64,000 bases of DNA from contig NZ_JACHBG010000014.1 in NCBI RefSeq assembly GCF_014207095.1, forward strand, positions 1 through 64,000, read 5' to 3'. Position numbers and translations under genes: made by a program. Of this stretch, positions 43,027-52,482 are shown one piece after another. The notes beneath the pieces were generated by a model that searched no databases, had not been told where the DNA came from, and saw only the letters and a list, made by a program, of their open reading frames with translations. The DNA is from Martinezella lusitana. Lineage in GTDB: Bacteria > Pseudomonadota > Alphaproteobacteria > Rhizobiales > Rhizobiaceae. Positions within the stretch are counted from its first letter, which is position 1, and the number at the start of each line of letters is the position of its first letter.

Positions 43027-44523
43027 TTACTTGGCGGATAGGCCTGGAATAGTGACCTGGAACACCTGGAACATCGTGTCGACATCGGCGCCACTATCAT
43101 CCTTGTAGGCAGCGCCGACCTGGAAGCCGTCCTGGGTGATGAAGTCGTTATCGTTGGCGACGAACAGGAAATAGTCATCCGGCAGTTTCGGGTCCTGGAC
43201 GCTAGCGAGCGACATGGCTTCCCATTTTTCCGAGAGATTGTTGCGATCGTTCGGAGCGCCGTTGTGGAGGCCGAAGCGGGCGAGATCGGCGGCATCGTTG
43301 ATGTCGATGAACTGGCTGAGGATAGCCGGCTTGACTGAGGGGTCGAGAACGCCCTTCGGAGCGACAGCCGTATCGCCGTCGAACTTGCCGCCGGCAATGT
43401 CGGTGGCTGCGGACACATCGACGGCAACGATGCTACGATAGATCGACTTTTCGCCCTTCTGGCCGTAGCCGTTGTTGCTGTCGCGAGCGAGCATCAGGAA
43501 GCTTGTCGGCGAAAGTGCTACGATTTCGCTCTGGGCGGCGACGGCCGTCTTGCCCTTGTCATTGGTAAAGACCGGCAGAGGCACGACATATTCATGCACC
43601 AGTTTCAGATGGTCGAGATCGGTAGCCTCGTAAACCAGGGCGCGCGTGTTCTGGCGCGTCGAGCTGGAATCGCCGCCATCCTGGCGCGTCGCGGACTGGA
43701 GCACCGCAATCAGGAACTTGCCGTCCGGGGTCAGGGACATGCCCTCGAAGCCCTGGTTGTTCTGGCGCCCGCTCGTCGGGTCCTTCGGATCCGGGGCGGA
43801 TTCGCCGGGGCCCGGATTGTTCGAGGAGAAGTTCACCGTGCCGCGGCGCATCGGCAGAAACGCGGCCGGCGGGGCCGTGGCCGAAATCATCCGTCCATCC
43901 GCCGAGAAGCGGTAGATGTAAGGTCCGTATTCATCGCTGATGAACATCGAGCCATCGGGCAGCCGGGCAATGGCTTCGTTGTCGATCGAGATCTTGCCGT
44001 TCGGCGCTTGCGGCAAAAGTGGTATGGCACCTTCTGGATTACGAACACCGTTTGCCGGATCGAGGCCGGTGGTGTCGTTGCCCTTGTTGTCTTTCAACAG
44101 CAGCGTGTCGGCGAGTTTGGCTTCGACGCCCAACTGCTCCTTGCCGGCTGGTGGAGTTGCGCCGGGAGCAACCGGTGTCAGCTTGATATCTATGGTGTTA
44201 AGACGCGCGCGATAATCGGTGGTGCCGGCAACATTGTAGCCACGGTCCGGCAATAGCCACAGCGAGCCCTTGTAGGTGCCATCGGCGTTGCGGGTCCAGC
44301 TCTTGGTATCGATCGACATGCCCGAACCGGAACCAAAGGTTTCGCCGAACTTGTCGCGCTGATTGGCAGGGATGCGGCCAATGGCGACGCGCCCCTTGTT
44401 GACGATCGCCGCGCCGCCGACGGTTACGGACGTATCGGCAAAGGCTGCCACCGGAGCCATGAAAACGAATGTCGCAAGCGTTGCCGACAACAACGACAAG
44501 CTTGTCGAACGCGTATATCTCAA
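43027..44523 (-). CDS. esterase-like/phytase-like beta-propeller protein, TTG start
   Basis: A 498-residue exported protein of the phytase-like family (PF13449). A signal peptide precedes AAFADT. Domain markers are SGMSIDTKSW, LWLLPDRGYNV, SIDNEAIARLPDGSMFISDEYGPYIYRF, NQGFEGMSLTPDGKFL and EKWEAMSLASVQDP, acidic strand ends as in metal-binding propellers. A TTG at 44523 lies exactly eight bases after GGAGG (44532-44536) and puts the signal peptide at the N-terminus, so it is the favoured start. Real phytase activity is uncertain. Confidence 0.88.
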   Translation of the reverse strand: MRYTRSTSLSLLSATLATFVFMAPVAAFADTSVTVGGAAIVNKGRVAIGRIPANQRDKFGETFGSGSGMSIDTKSWTRNADGTYKGSLWLLPDRGYNVAGTTDYRARLNTIDIKLTPVAPGATPPAGKEQLGVEAKLADTLLLKDNKGNDTTGLDPANGVRNPEGAIPLLPQAPNGKISIDNEAIARLPDGSMFISDEYGPYIYRFSADGRMISATAPPAAFLPMRRGTVNFSSNNPGPGESAPDPKDPTSGRQNNQGFEGMSLTPDGKFLIAVLQSATRQDGGDSSSTRQNTRALVYEATDLDHLKLVHEYVVPLPVFTNDKGKTAVAAQSEIVALSPTSFLMLARDSNNGYGQKGEKSIYRSIVAVDVSAATDIAGGKFDGDTAVAPKGVLDPSVKPAILSQFIDINDAADLARFGLHNGAPNDRNNLSEKWEAMSLASVQDPKLPDDYFLFVANDNDFITQDGFQVGAAYKDDSGADVDTMFQVFQVTIPGLSAK

Positions 44524-44855
44524 AACAATATCCTCCGGATGAAAACTATTCTGGAGACAACGACGTCCATCTTCGGGCTGGTCCAAGAACCCCACCGAAA
44601 TGCATTTGCCCGGTATCGAAGCTTCGAGCGATCAATGATGAAATGCATCCGATCGCTTGTCCCCAACGAGGGTCTAAGGCGTCAACATGATAGGCGCATG
44701 ACAGCTCGCGCGATGCGCGAAACTTCCCAATCACCCGCCGCTAGGAAGCGGCCTCACGACGGCTCCAACAAGACTGCGGAGCGATTTCGCGTCAGAAACT
44801 GTTTGAAGGCGGAGAGATGGAGTATTCTCGCGGCTATGCTTAGAACGGAAATGCG
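44524..44855. other. intergenic region, DUF502 to phytase-like gene
   Basis: 332 bases upstream of the phytase-like gene. A plus-strand open frame of 106 codons (44539-44859) is present but has Arg-rich, non-protein-like composition and no good SD. I see no clear terminator or operator beyond the GGAGG of the phytase-like gene. Confidence 0.5.
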
Positions 44856-45560
44856 CTAGGTCAGCGACTTCACCGGAACGGGTGTCGGCAACAGGCCTTT
44901 GGCTGCCACAAGTGCATCCTTATACTCCGGTGCGACCAGGCCGCCCGATATCAGAAGCTTGGCGCCATCCTCCGGGCTCATGTCGAGCACGGTAATTTTT
45001 TCGCGGGGAACGAAAACCAGAAAGCCAGCCGTCGGCACCGGCGTCGGCGGCAGAAAGACCGCCACCATATCCTTGCCCATGGCATTGAACTTCGAGGCGA
45101 TCTCGCCTCTGGCATCCGTCGAAATAAATACCATCGACCACAAACCGGGGCTTGGATATTCTATAAGCCCGACCTTCTTGAAGGATGTACCTTGCTCCTT
45201 CAGTACCGTTTCGAAGATCTGCTTGACACTCTTGTAGATCGTCCGCACGAGAGGCACGCGATTGACGATCGACTCGCCGAAACGGACGATGCTTTGACCG
45301 ATCAGGTTCTTGGCAAGGAACCCCACCAGCGTGATGAAGATCATCGCAATCACCAGCCCGGTGCCGGGAACTGCGAAGTTCAGATAGCTTTCCGGATCAT
45401 AGCGCGCGGGGATGTATGGTCGCACCCAGCTATCCGCCCAATGAACGACTGACCATGTCAGCCAGAGCGTAATGGCTATGGGTGCGCAAATAATCAGGCC
45501 GGCCAGAAAATTGTTTCTGATCCGCGTCGGTACGGACGCTTTGATGAGTTTTTCAGTCAT
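44856..45560 (-). CDS. DUF502 family membrane protein
   Basis: A 234-residue inner-membrane protein of DUF502. Two hydrophobic helices lie near residues 17-40 (FLAGLIICAPIAITLWLTW) and 65-85 (TGLVIAMIFITLVGFLA). They are followed by a soluble domain starting VNRVPLVRTIYKSVKQIFET, and then FLPPTPVPTAGFLVFVPREK. Function unknown. It is downstream of glmS by 176 bases in the order commonly seen in rhizobia. Confidence 0.9.
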   Translation of the reverse strand: MTEKLIKASVPTRIRNNFLAGLIICAPIAITLWLTWSVVHWADSWVRPYIPARYDPESYLNFAVPGTGLVIAMIFITLVGFLAKNLIGQSIVRFGESIVNRVPLVRTIYKSVKQIFETVLKEQGTSFKKVGLIEYPSPGLWSMVFISTDARGEIASKFNAMGKDMVAVFLPPTPVPTAGFLVFVPREKITVLDMSPEDGAKLLISGGLVAPEYKDALVAAKGLLPTPVPVKSLT

Positions 45561-45736
45561 TCGCCGTTCGAAAACTCCGTTCCGTCACCTACCGCTATCG
45601 GCCAAGTCCTCCCCACCTCTCCTCTAAGGAAAGTGCCAGAAATCCATGCGGCACACAACCCGGCAGTCATGCCGCCGGGCTTCACGGAGATGCGGCTCAC
45701 GACGACGTGATGCCGGGTGACGACAGGAACAGAAGT
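45561..45736. other. glmS-DUF502 gap with weak hairpins
   Basis: A CCCGGC/GCCGGG dyad at 45659-45664 and 45674-45679 and a small TCAC/GTGA dyad near 45698-45711 lie after the glmS stop. Neither has a T-run; they may form a weak glmS terminator. Confidence 0.4.
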
Positions 45737-47563
45737 CTACTCCACCGTCACCGACTTGGCGAGATTTCGCGGCTGGTCGACATCGGTGCCCATAAAGACA
45801 GCGGTGTGATAGGCAAGCAGCTGAATCGGCAGCGAGAAGATGATCGGTGAGATGATCTCGTCCACCATGGGCAGAACGATCGTCGCCATCGTCGGCAGCG
45901 TGGACGCTGCAGCACCCTTTTCGTCGGTAATGAAGATGATTCGTCCGCCGCGTGCTGCCACTTCCTGCATGTTGGAAACCGTCTTGTCGAAGAAGCGGTC
46001 ATGCGGAGCGATGACGATGACGGGCATGTTCTCGTCGATCAGTGCGATCGGTCCATGCTTGAGTTCGCCGGCCGCATAACCCTCTGCATGGATATAGGAG
46101 ATTTCCTTCAGCTTCAGCGCGCCTTCCAGAGCGAGCGGGAAGCTTGTGCCGCGACCGAGATAGAGCACATCCTTGAACTTCGAAATCTCACGCGACAGGC
46201 TTTCCATCTGCGGCTGAATGAGATTGAGAACATTGGCCATGATGCGCGGCATCTCGATGAGATGGTGCACCAGCTCCTTCTCGTCCTCGGCACTGATAGT
46301 GCCGCGAGCGACACCGGCGCCGATCGCCAGTGATGCAAGAACGGCCAACTGGCAGGTGAAGGCCTTTGTCGAGGCAACGCCGATTTCCGGGCCGGCCATG
46401 ATCGGGAAGACCGCGTCGGATTCGCGGGCGATGGTCGATTCCTTGACGTTGACGACGGCGCCGATCTTCAGGCCATGATCACGGCAGTAGCGCAGCGATG
46501 CCAGCGTATCGGCCGTCTCGCCGGACTGTGAAATGAACAGCGCAGCCTGCGAAGACTGCAGCGGCATTTCGCGATAGCGGAATTCGGAGGCGACATCGAT
46601 TTCGACCGGCAGGCGCGCATAGCGCTCGAACCAGTATTTGCCGATCAGGCCGGCAAGATAGGCGGTGCCGCAGGCGGAGATCGCCAGACCCGACACTTTC
46701 CCGAAGTCGATAGCCGACACGTCGGAGTGCACGCGATGGCTGGCGAAATCGACGTAGTGGCTCAGCGCGTGGGAGATGACCTCCGGCTGCTCGTAGATTT
46801 CCTTTTCCATGAAGTGGCGATGATTGCCCTTGTCGACAACGTAGGCAGTCGCCTGGGAAATCTGCCGCGGCCGCTTCACTTCCTTGCCGTTAAAATCGAG
46901 AATGGTCGCGCCGCTATGCGTGACGATGGCGCAATCGCCGTCAACGAGATAGGTGATCTCGTTGGTAAACGGCGCAAGCGCAATGGCATCCGAACCGAGG
47001 AACATTTCGCCCTTGCCGTGACCGACGGCAAGCGGCGGGCCCGAGCGTGCCGCCATCAGCGTGCCGGGATCGTTCTGAAACATGACGGCCAGCGCATAGG
47101 CGCCGGTGACGCGATTGAGCATCTTCAGCATGGCAGCGCGCGGGTCGAGGCCATCGCGGATGTAATTCGCCAGGAGATGCGCCACGACTTCGGTATCCGT
47201 CTGCGACGAGAATACCCTGCCCTCAGCCTTCAATTCTTCGCGCAATTCCGAAAAATTCTCGATGATGCCGTTGTGGACGACGGCAACGCCTTCGACGAAA
47301 TGCGGATGCGCATTGGTTTCATTCGGAACGCCATGGGTTGCCCAGCGTGTATGGGCGATACCGGTCGTGCCCGGCAGAGGATCCGTTTCCAGGCGCTTTT
47401 CCAGATTGAAAAGCTTTCCTTCCGCACGGCGGCGATCCATCACGCCCTCATGGATGGTCGCAACGCCGGCGGAATCATAACCGCGATATTCGAGGCGGCG
47501 CAGCGCGTCCACCAAGCGATCCGCAACCGGCTTCGTTCCGACAATCCCAACAATACCGCACAT
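45737..47563 (-). CDS. glmS: glutamine-fructose-6-phosphate aminotransferase
   Basis: First step of the hexosamine route to UDP-GlcNAc: makes glucosamine-6-phosphate from fructose-6-phosphate and glutamine. The 608-residue protein begins MCGIVGIVG, so the nucleophilic Cys is residue 1 after Met removal. An N-terminal glutaminase domain to about residue 240 is followed by two SIS isomerase domains (SQSGETADT and STKAFTCQLA). It lies 113 bases downstream of glmU, whose product uses the later intermediates. Confidence 0.97.
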   Translation of the reverse strand: MCGIVGIVGTKPVADRLVDALRRLEYRGYDSAGVATIHEGVMDRRRAEGKLFNLEKRLETDPLPGTTGIAHTRWATHGVPNETNAHPHFVEGVAVVHNGIIENFSELREELKAEGRVFSSQTDTEVVAHLLANYIRDGLDPRAAMLKMLNRVTGAYALAVMFQNDPGTLMAARSGPPLAVGHGKGEMFLGSDAIALAPFTNEITYLVDGDCAIVTHSGATILDFNGKEVKRPRQISQATAYVVDKGNHRHFMEKEIYEQPEVISHALSHYVDFASHRVHSDVSAIDFGKVSGLAISACGTAYLAGLIGKYWFERYARLPVEIDVASEFRYREMPLQSSQAALFISQSGETADTLASLRYCRDHGLKIGAVVNVKESTIARESDAVFPIMAGPEIGVASTKAFTCQLAVLASLAIGAGVARGTISAEDEKELVHHLIEMPRIMANVLNLIQPQMESLSREISKFKDVLYLGRGTSFPLALEGALKLKEISYIHAEGYAAGELKHGPIALIDENMPVIVIAPHDRFFDKTVSNMQEVAARGGRIIFITDEKGAAASTLPTMATIVLPMVDEIISPIIFSLPIQLLAYHTAVFMGTDVDQPRNLAKSVTVE

Positions 47564-47676
47564 ACAACTCTCCGTCTGACCTCAGATTTGAGGGCAAGTC
47601 CTACCTGTTCCTAAAATTTTCTCAATTGGCATAACGGTCACTTTCGATTTCGGACCGTTACGCGAGAAACGTAGGG

Positions 47677-49044
47677 CTAGTGGCTACCGCCGCCCTTCTT
47701 TGCTGCCTTGATGGCCAGGGCTCGCTCGCGGATGAGATTGGCTCGCTCCGGCTTTACTTCCTGACGAGCCCGCCCAAAGGCCAGAGCGTCGGCAGGAACG
47801 TCATCGGTGATGACACTGCCGGAGGCAATATAAGCACCATCGCCGATGCGAATAGGCGCCACGAGCGACGAGTTGGATCCGACGAACGTATTCGCGCCGA
47901 TGTGAGTCTCGTGCTTGTTGACCCCATCATAATTGCAGGTGATCGTGCCCGCGCCGATGTTGCTGTGGGCACCGATCGTCGCATCGCCGATATAGGCCAG
48001 ATGATTGACCTTGGCGCCTTCGGCGATCTTGGCGTTCTTGACTTCGCAGAAATTGCCGACCTTGGCGCCGGCGGCGAGATCGGCCCCAGGGCGCAAGCGC
48101 GCAAACGGCCCGACCGTGGCCCCAGCACTGACATGCGCACCCTCAATATGCGAGAAGGCATGAATGATCGCTCCGCCATCGATGACGGTGCCAGGACCGA
48201 ATACGACATTCGGCTCGATCAGTGCATCCTGGCCGATGACGGTGTCGTAGGCCAGGAACACGGTCTCCGGCGCAATCATGGTGACGCCCGAGAGCATGAG
48301 TTCGTGGCGCCGACGCTCCTGCCAGAGGCGCTCGATGAAGGCGAGCTCGGCGCGATTGTTGCAGCCGGTCATCTCGACTTCCGGCGCATCGACGGCCACG
48401 GCGCGGCCGCCGAGCGAACGCGCGATTTCGACGAGATCGGTCAGGTAATATTCGCCCTTGGCATTGTTGTTGCCGATGTGGTCGAGCAGGTCCAGCGCCT
48501 TGCGGCCATTGATCGCCATCAGGCCGCTGTTGCACCAGGTTATCGCCAGCTCGGCATCGGTCGCATCTTTCGCCTCGCGAATCGCGATCAATTCGCCGTC
48601 TTTGACCAGGAGCCGGCCATAGGCATTCGGATTGTCGGTGTGAAAGCCGATGACGACGACGTCGTTGCCGTCGGCCAATCCCTGCCGGGCGGCGCGAAGC
48701 GGAGCATCGGTCAGCAGCGGCACATCGCCATAGGCAACGAGAATATCGTCATATCCGCGAGCAATCGCTTCGCGCGCCGCCAGAACGGCATGGCCTGTGC
48801 CCAAGCGTTCCTTCTGCAGATATGATTCGACTGCGATGCCGCCAATCGATGCCGCGGCGCTGACCTCGTCAGCATTCCGCCCCACGACCAGCGCCGCCGT
48901 CGAAATATCGGTTTTGGCGATTGCGTCCATGACGTGGGCAATCATCGGCCGGCTCGCGATCGGATGCAGCACCTTCGACATCGACGACTTCATGCGGGTG
49001 CTGTCGCCGGCGGCGAGGATGATAGCGAGGCAGGTGCGTTCCAT
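47677..49044 (-). CDS. glmU: bifunctional GlmU (acetyltransferase / uridyltransferase)
   Basis: Acetylates glucosamine-1-phosphate and converts it to UDP-GlcNAc, feeding peptidoglycan and lipopolysaccharide. The 455-residue enzyme has the N-terminal uridyltransferase motif LAAGDSTRMKS with SKVLH; the usual Pro after Ser/Met is Ser here. The C-terminal left-handed beta-helix shows hexapeptide repeats from VIDGGAIIHAFSHIEG to GAYIASGSVITDDVP. It is just upstream of glmS on the same strand. Confidence 0.97.
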   Translation of the reverse strand: MERTCLAIILAAGDSTRMKSSMSKVLHPIASRPMIAHVMDAIAKTDISTAALVVGRNADEVSAAASIGGIAVESYLQKERLGTGHAVLAAREAIARGYDDILVAYGDVPLLTDAPLRAARQGLADGNDVVVIGFHTDNPNAYGRLLVKDGELIAIREAKDATDAELAITWCNSGLMAINGRKALDLLDHIGNNNAKGEYYLTDLVEIARSLGGRAVAVDAPEVEMTGCNNRAELAFIERLWQERRRHELMLSGVTMIAPETVFLAYDTVIGQDALIEPNVVFGPGTVIDGGAIIHAFSHIEGAHVSAGATVGPFARLRPGADLAAGAKVGNFCEVKNAKIAEGAKVNHLAYIGDATIGAHSNIGAGTITCNYDGVNKHETHIGANTFVGSNSSLVAPIRIGDGAYIASGSVITDDVPADALAFGRARQEVKPERANLIRERALAIKAAKKGGGSH

Positions 49045-49146
49045 TTCAAGCTCCGAGATACACGGTCATGCGCGGCCCATTGCTGGTCGCAAGCTTCTCA
49101 TAGCAACTGTTCAAGCAGGGCACTACGGAGAAATTGGAAACAGTTC

Positions 49147-49893
49147 TCAAGTTTCGGCCAGCGCGGCAAAGGCTTCAAGCACGTGCTGCTTCCCATCAAT
49201 GATCACGAATTCCATGGCCCTACGGGCCCCCGCGCTATCCCGCGCAGCAATGGCATCGACGATGGCCGTGTGAGTTTCTGCGATATTGCCGAAGCCATTG
49301 CTGGCAGGCGGCGCGCTCATGCGGAACATGCCGACCAGCGCCGCCTCGATAAGCCCGCCCAGCGATCGCATGAACGGATTCTGCGAGGCCTCCGTAATGG
49401 CGAGGTGAAAATGCAGGTCGGCAACGGCCAGACTGTCAGACGTATGTTCCGGGTTCGCCAAAGCTGCCGCAAGTCGGCGCAGCAGATCAATATCCTCCTT
49501 GCTTGCCCGTTCAGCAACAAGGCCGGCGGCGAATGGTTCGAACGCCATGCGTATATCGTAGAGATGGAGGAGAAACTCCTGATCGACGCCGTTTTCGAAG
49601 TGCCAGCTCAGCACTTCGTTGTCGAACATGTTCCAGTGGATCTTTTCGGTGACGCGCGTGCCGACGCGTGCCCGCGGCACGACCATACCTTTGGCCGCCA
49701 GGGTCTTCATGCTCTCGCGCAGAATGGTACGGGACACTTTGAAGCGCTGCAGAAGCTCGCTGTCGCCCGGAAGAATGCTGCCGATCGGAAATGCGCCCGC
49801 GACGATCGCCTTGCCGAGCTCGTCGACCACTTGCGCGTGGCTCGTCCGTGACCTTCCTCCGGATTGTCGGTTGTCAAGCAATCGTCCGCTCAA
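49147..49893 (-). CDS. FadR-subfamily GntR transcriptional regulator
   Basis: A 248-residue regulator. The N-terminal winged helix (residues 19-85) includes AFPIGSILPGDSELLQRFKVSRTILRESMK in split form, and the C-terminal FCD helical domain begins around ENGVDQEFLLHLYDIRMAFE. The FCD metal ligands (Asp in LYDIR, His in DLHFHLAI and late His in AETHTAIV) are present, so a metal-dependent carboxylate ligand is likely. It precedes glmU on the same strand, but the usual sugar-acid catabolic target is not adjacent. Confidence 0.9.
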   Translation of the reverse strand: MSGRLLDNRQSGGRSRTSHAQVVDELGKAIVAGAFPIGSILPGDSELLQRFKVSRTILRESMKTLAAKGMVVPRARVGTRVTEKIHWNMFDNEVLSWHFENGVDQEFLLHLYDIRMAFEPFAAGLVAERASKEDIDLLRRLAAALANPEHTSDSLAVADLHFHLAITEASQNPFMRSLGGLIEAALVGMFRMSAPPASNGFGNIAETHTAIVDAIAARDSAGARRAMEFVIIDGKQHVLEAFAALAET

Positions 49894-50431
49894 GCACGCT
49901 GTCCTTTCCCCAGGCGAAGTATCGAATGAAACGGGAGAGCAAGAGGAAAACAGTCTGCATTGGAATAGCGGCCGATAGCGCCAAGCGGGTCAGTATTCTC
50001 ATCCGAAAGCCTGACAGAATCGCTGTGACGACGGTACGGCTCGCATACGAGCCTTGTTTGAAAATTCCAAAGAGTGTTCCTCCGCCGAACCCCGCTCCTC
50101 CTGCACGCGCTGTTCCTCCCATGACCACAGCATCACGTTCGGCGCTACTGCGGTAGTCTGGTATCCTGCTGATGTATAAATGGAAAAAACGATTCCGAAT
50201 AGACCCGCAACGAAAGCTCCGGCTTCTGGCCTTGGCTTGAAACAGACAGATATGCCACCGCGGTTACACTCGCAAACCTGGCAACACCGCTCACCCATGC
50301 CTCAAGCTACCGCCAGAGCAGGAGGCAAAAAATCATACAGTAATATCTTCATAGACGATCATTCATTCATGCAGTGCAACAAAAAGGGGCACCAAGAGCG
50401 CCCCTTTCTTCAACCTATCAAGTCAAACTGC
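49894..50431. other. long intergenic region, BMP operon to FadR-type regulator
   Basis: 538 bases without a supportable gene. It contains a small plus-strand dyad GGCTCG/CGAGCC at 50038-50053 followed by TTGTTTG, and the BMP operon terminator at 50381. The minus-strand open frame at 49999-50298 has no SD and unconvincing composition. The promoter of the FadR-type gene should lie in the first ~100 bases. Confidence 0.55.
50381..50407 (-). terminator. BMP transporter operon terminator
   Basis: An 8-bp stem AAAGGGGC / GCCCCTTT (50383-50390 with 50400-50407). On the minus strand it runs into TTTTT, 25 bases past the stop of the binding-protein gene. Confidence 0.88.
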
Positions 50432-51508
50432 TTACTTCGATGCGGGCAGCTTGTCGTCAACGCCTTCGATGTAGAAGTTCATGCCGAGCAGCGTGCCGTC
50501 ATCGGCCTTTTCGCCAGCCTTCAGCCAAGGCGTGCCATCCTGCTTGTTGATCGGGCCGGTAAAGGGTGCGATCTCGCCGGACTTGATCTTGGCTTCGGTT
50601 TCCTGAGCCATCTTCTTCACGTCGTCAGGCATGTTGGTATAGTCCGCCATCTTCAGGATGCCGTCCTTCAAGCCATCCCAGCTCTGCTCGGACTTCCACT
50701 TACCGTCGAGCAGCGCGTGAACGCGCTTGGAGTAGTAGTTACCCCAGGTGTCGACGATAGCGGTCAGCTGAGCCTTCGGGCCGGCGGCGATCATGTCGGA
50801 CGCCTGACCGAAAGCGTGGATCCCACGCTCCTGAGCAACCTGCATCGGAGCGGTGGTGTCTGTATGCTGCGTCAGGATGTCGACACCCTGGTCAACCATG
50901 GCCTTCGCTGCGTCGGCTTCCTTGCCGGGGTCGAACCAGGTGTTGACCCAGACCACCTTGAGCTTGAAGCTCGGATCGACGGAACGGGCGCCCTGCTCGA
51001 AGGAGTTGATGCCCATCACGACTTCCGGAATCGGGAAGGACGCGATGTAGGCGGCACCATGGTTCTTCGACGTCTTGGCGGCGATCTGGCCCAGGATGTA
51101 ACGGCCTTCATAGAAACGCGAGTTGTAGGTCGCGAGGTTCGGGCCACTCTTGAAGCCGGTCGCATGCTCGAACTTCACCTTCGGGAACTTGGCGGCAACC
51201 TTGACGGTCGCATCCATGAAGCCGAACGAAGTGGAGAAGATCAGCGAGCAGCCGGAACGGGCGAGACGCTCGATGGCGCGCTCCGCATCCGGGCCTTCCG
51301 GTACGTTTTCGAGATAAGGCGTCTCGATCTTGTCACCGAATTCCTTCTGGACCTGCTGGCGGCCGAGATCATGCGCCTGCGAGTAACCGCCGTCCGTATG
51401 CGAGCCGACGTAAACGAAGCAGACCTTGGTCGGCGCTGCTTCGGCCGCGGCGGCGAAACCAACGATGGCAGCGGCGGTCGTGGCGAGTGCGAGTGCTAGT
51501 TTCTTCAT
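50432..51508 (-). CDS. BMP family ABC transporter substrate-binding protein
   Basis: Periplasmic binding protein of the basic membrane protein/PnrA-like family, which in characterised members binds purine nucleosides. The 358-residue protein has a signal peptide ending AAAEAA. Family marks are VCFVYVGSHTDGGYSQAHD, IFSTSFGFMDATVKVAAKFP and GINSFEQGARSVDP. No lipobox cysteine follows the leader, unlike Gram-positive homologues. The ATG at 51508 follows AGGGG. It is the last gene of the ATPase-permease-permease-BMP operon. Confidence 0.93.
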   Translation of the reverse strand: MKKLALALATTAAAIVGFAAAAEAAPTKVCFVYVGSHTDGGYSQAHDLGRQQVQKEFGDKIETPYLENVPEGPDAERAIERLARSGCSLIFSTSFGFMDATVKVAAKFPKVKFEHATGFKSGPNLATYNSRFYEGRYILGQIAAKTSKNHGAAYIASFPIPEVVMGINSFEQGARSVDPSFKLKVVWVNTWFDPGKEADAAKAMVDQGVDILTQHTDTTAPMQVAQERGIHAFGQASDMIAAGPKAQLTAIVDTWGNYYSKRVHALLDGKWKSEQSWDGLKDGILKMADYTNMPDDVKKMAQETEAKIKSGEIAPFTGPINKQDGTPWLKAGEKADDGTLLGMNFYIEGVDDKLPASK

Positions 51509-51561
51509 GGTTACCCCTGTTGGTTTGACATGGTTTGGTGAAATCCGTCCGGCTATTGTCG

Positions 51562-52482
51562 CTAGCGTTCCGGAACGAAGGCTTTGCCGAGCGAGGCTGG
51601 CGTGTTGATCAAGGTCGCACGGCGATTTTGAGAGATGATGACGAGAACCACAATAGTCGCTGCATAGGGCAGCATCGACAGGAATTGCGAGGGAATGCCC
51701 ACGCCGAAGCCCTGCGCATGAAATTGCAAGATCGTCACGGCGCCGAATAGATAGCCGCCGGCCATGACGCGCGCCGGCCGCCAGGATGCGAAGACGACGA
51801 GGGCAAGCGTCACCCAGCCGCGACCGGCAGACATGTTCTCGACCCATTGTGGCGTATAGACCAGCGACAATTGTGCGCCGGCAAGCCCTGCGCAGGCGCC
51901 GCCGAACATGACGGCCAAATAGCGCGTGCGAATGACATCGATGCCGAGCGCGTGCGCCGAGCCATGGCTATCGCCAACGGCGCGAAGCTTCAGGCCGGCA
52001 CGGCTGCGGAACAGGAACCAGTTGACGCCGATGAGCAGCGCGATCGAGAGATAGAACGTCAGGTCCTGCTTGAAAAGCACCGGCCCGAAGAACGGGATCT
52101 GCGACAAGAACGGGAAGGCGATCTCCCGCAACTGCACACCGGGTACGCTCACATATCCCTCGCCGATCATGCCCGAAAGGCCAAGGCCGAGGATGGTGAG
52201 CGCCAGGCCGGTCGCCACCTGGTTCGTTACCAGCGTCAGGGTCAGGAAACCGAACAGCAGTGAAAACAGCGCGCCCGCCGCGATACCGACAAGTAGGCCG
52301 ACATAGGGAGAACCGCTCATCTGCGCACCGACGAAAGCGGCGACTGCGCCGATGATCATCATGCCCTCGACGCCGAGATTGAGCACGCCGGACCGCTCCA
52401 CTACGAGTTCGCCGAGACCAGCAATCACGAGCGGTGTCGATGCGGTGATGATGGTCAGGAGGATTGCTTCAAAGACGCTCAT
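51562..52482 (-). CDS. BMP-type ABC transporter permease 2
   Basis: Inner-membrane permease of 306 residues with about eight hydrophobic helices. The block LGELVVERSGVLNLGVEGMM near residue 25 is the conserved family segment, and RAVGDSHGSAHALGIDV marks the cytoplasmic coupling loop. The ATG at 52482 overlaps the stop of permease 1 in an ATGA arrangement, showing translational coupling. Confidence 0.92.
   Translation of the reverse strand: MSVFEAILLTIITASTPLVIAGLGELVVERSGVLNLGVEGMMIIGAVAAFVGAQMSGSPYVGLLVGIAAGALFSLLFGFLTLTLVTNQVATGLALTILGLGLSGMIGEGYVSVPGVQLREIAFPFLSQIPFFGPVLFKQDLTFYLSIALLIGVNWFLFRSRAGLKLRAVGDSHGSAHALGIDVIRTRYLAVMFGGACAGLAGAQLSLVYTPQWVENMSAGRGWVTLALVVFASWRPARVMAGGYLFGAVTILQFHAQGFGVGIPSQFLSMLPYAATIVVLVIISQNRRATLINTPASLGKAFVPER

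Noticed and set aside
44539..44859. 106-codon plus-strand frame in the DUF502/phytase-like gap
   Set aside because: No SD, Arg-rich non-protein-like composition, and it overlaps the phytase-like gene's SD region on the other strand.
45561..47676. glmS ribozyme or riboswitch
   Set aside because: The glmS ribozyme is typical of Firmicutes, and the 113-base glmU-glmS gap shows no matching core.
50180..51499. 439-codon plus-strand frame opposite the BMP gene
   Set aside because: Overlaps the binding-protein gene in antisense and extends into the gap without an SD.
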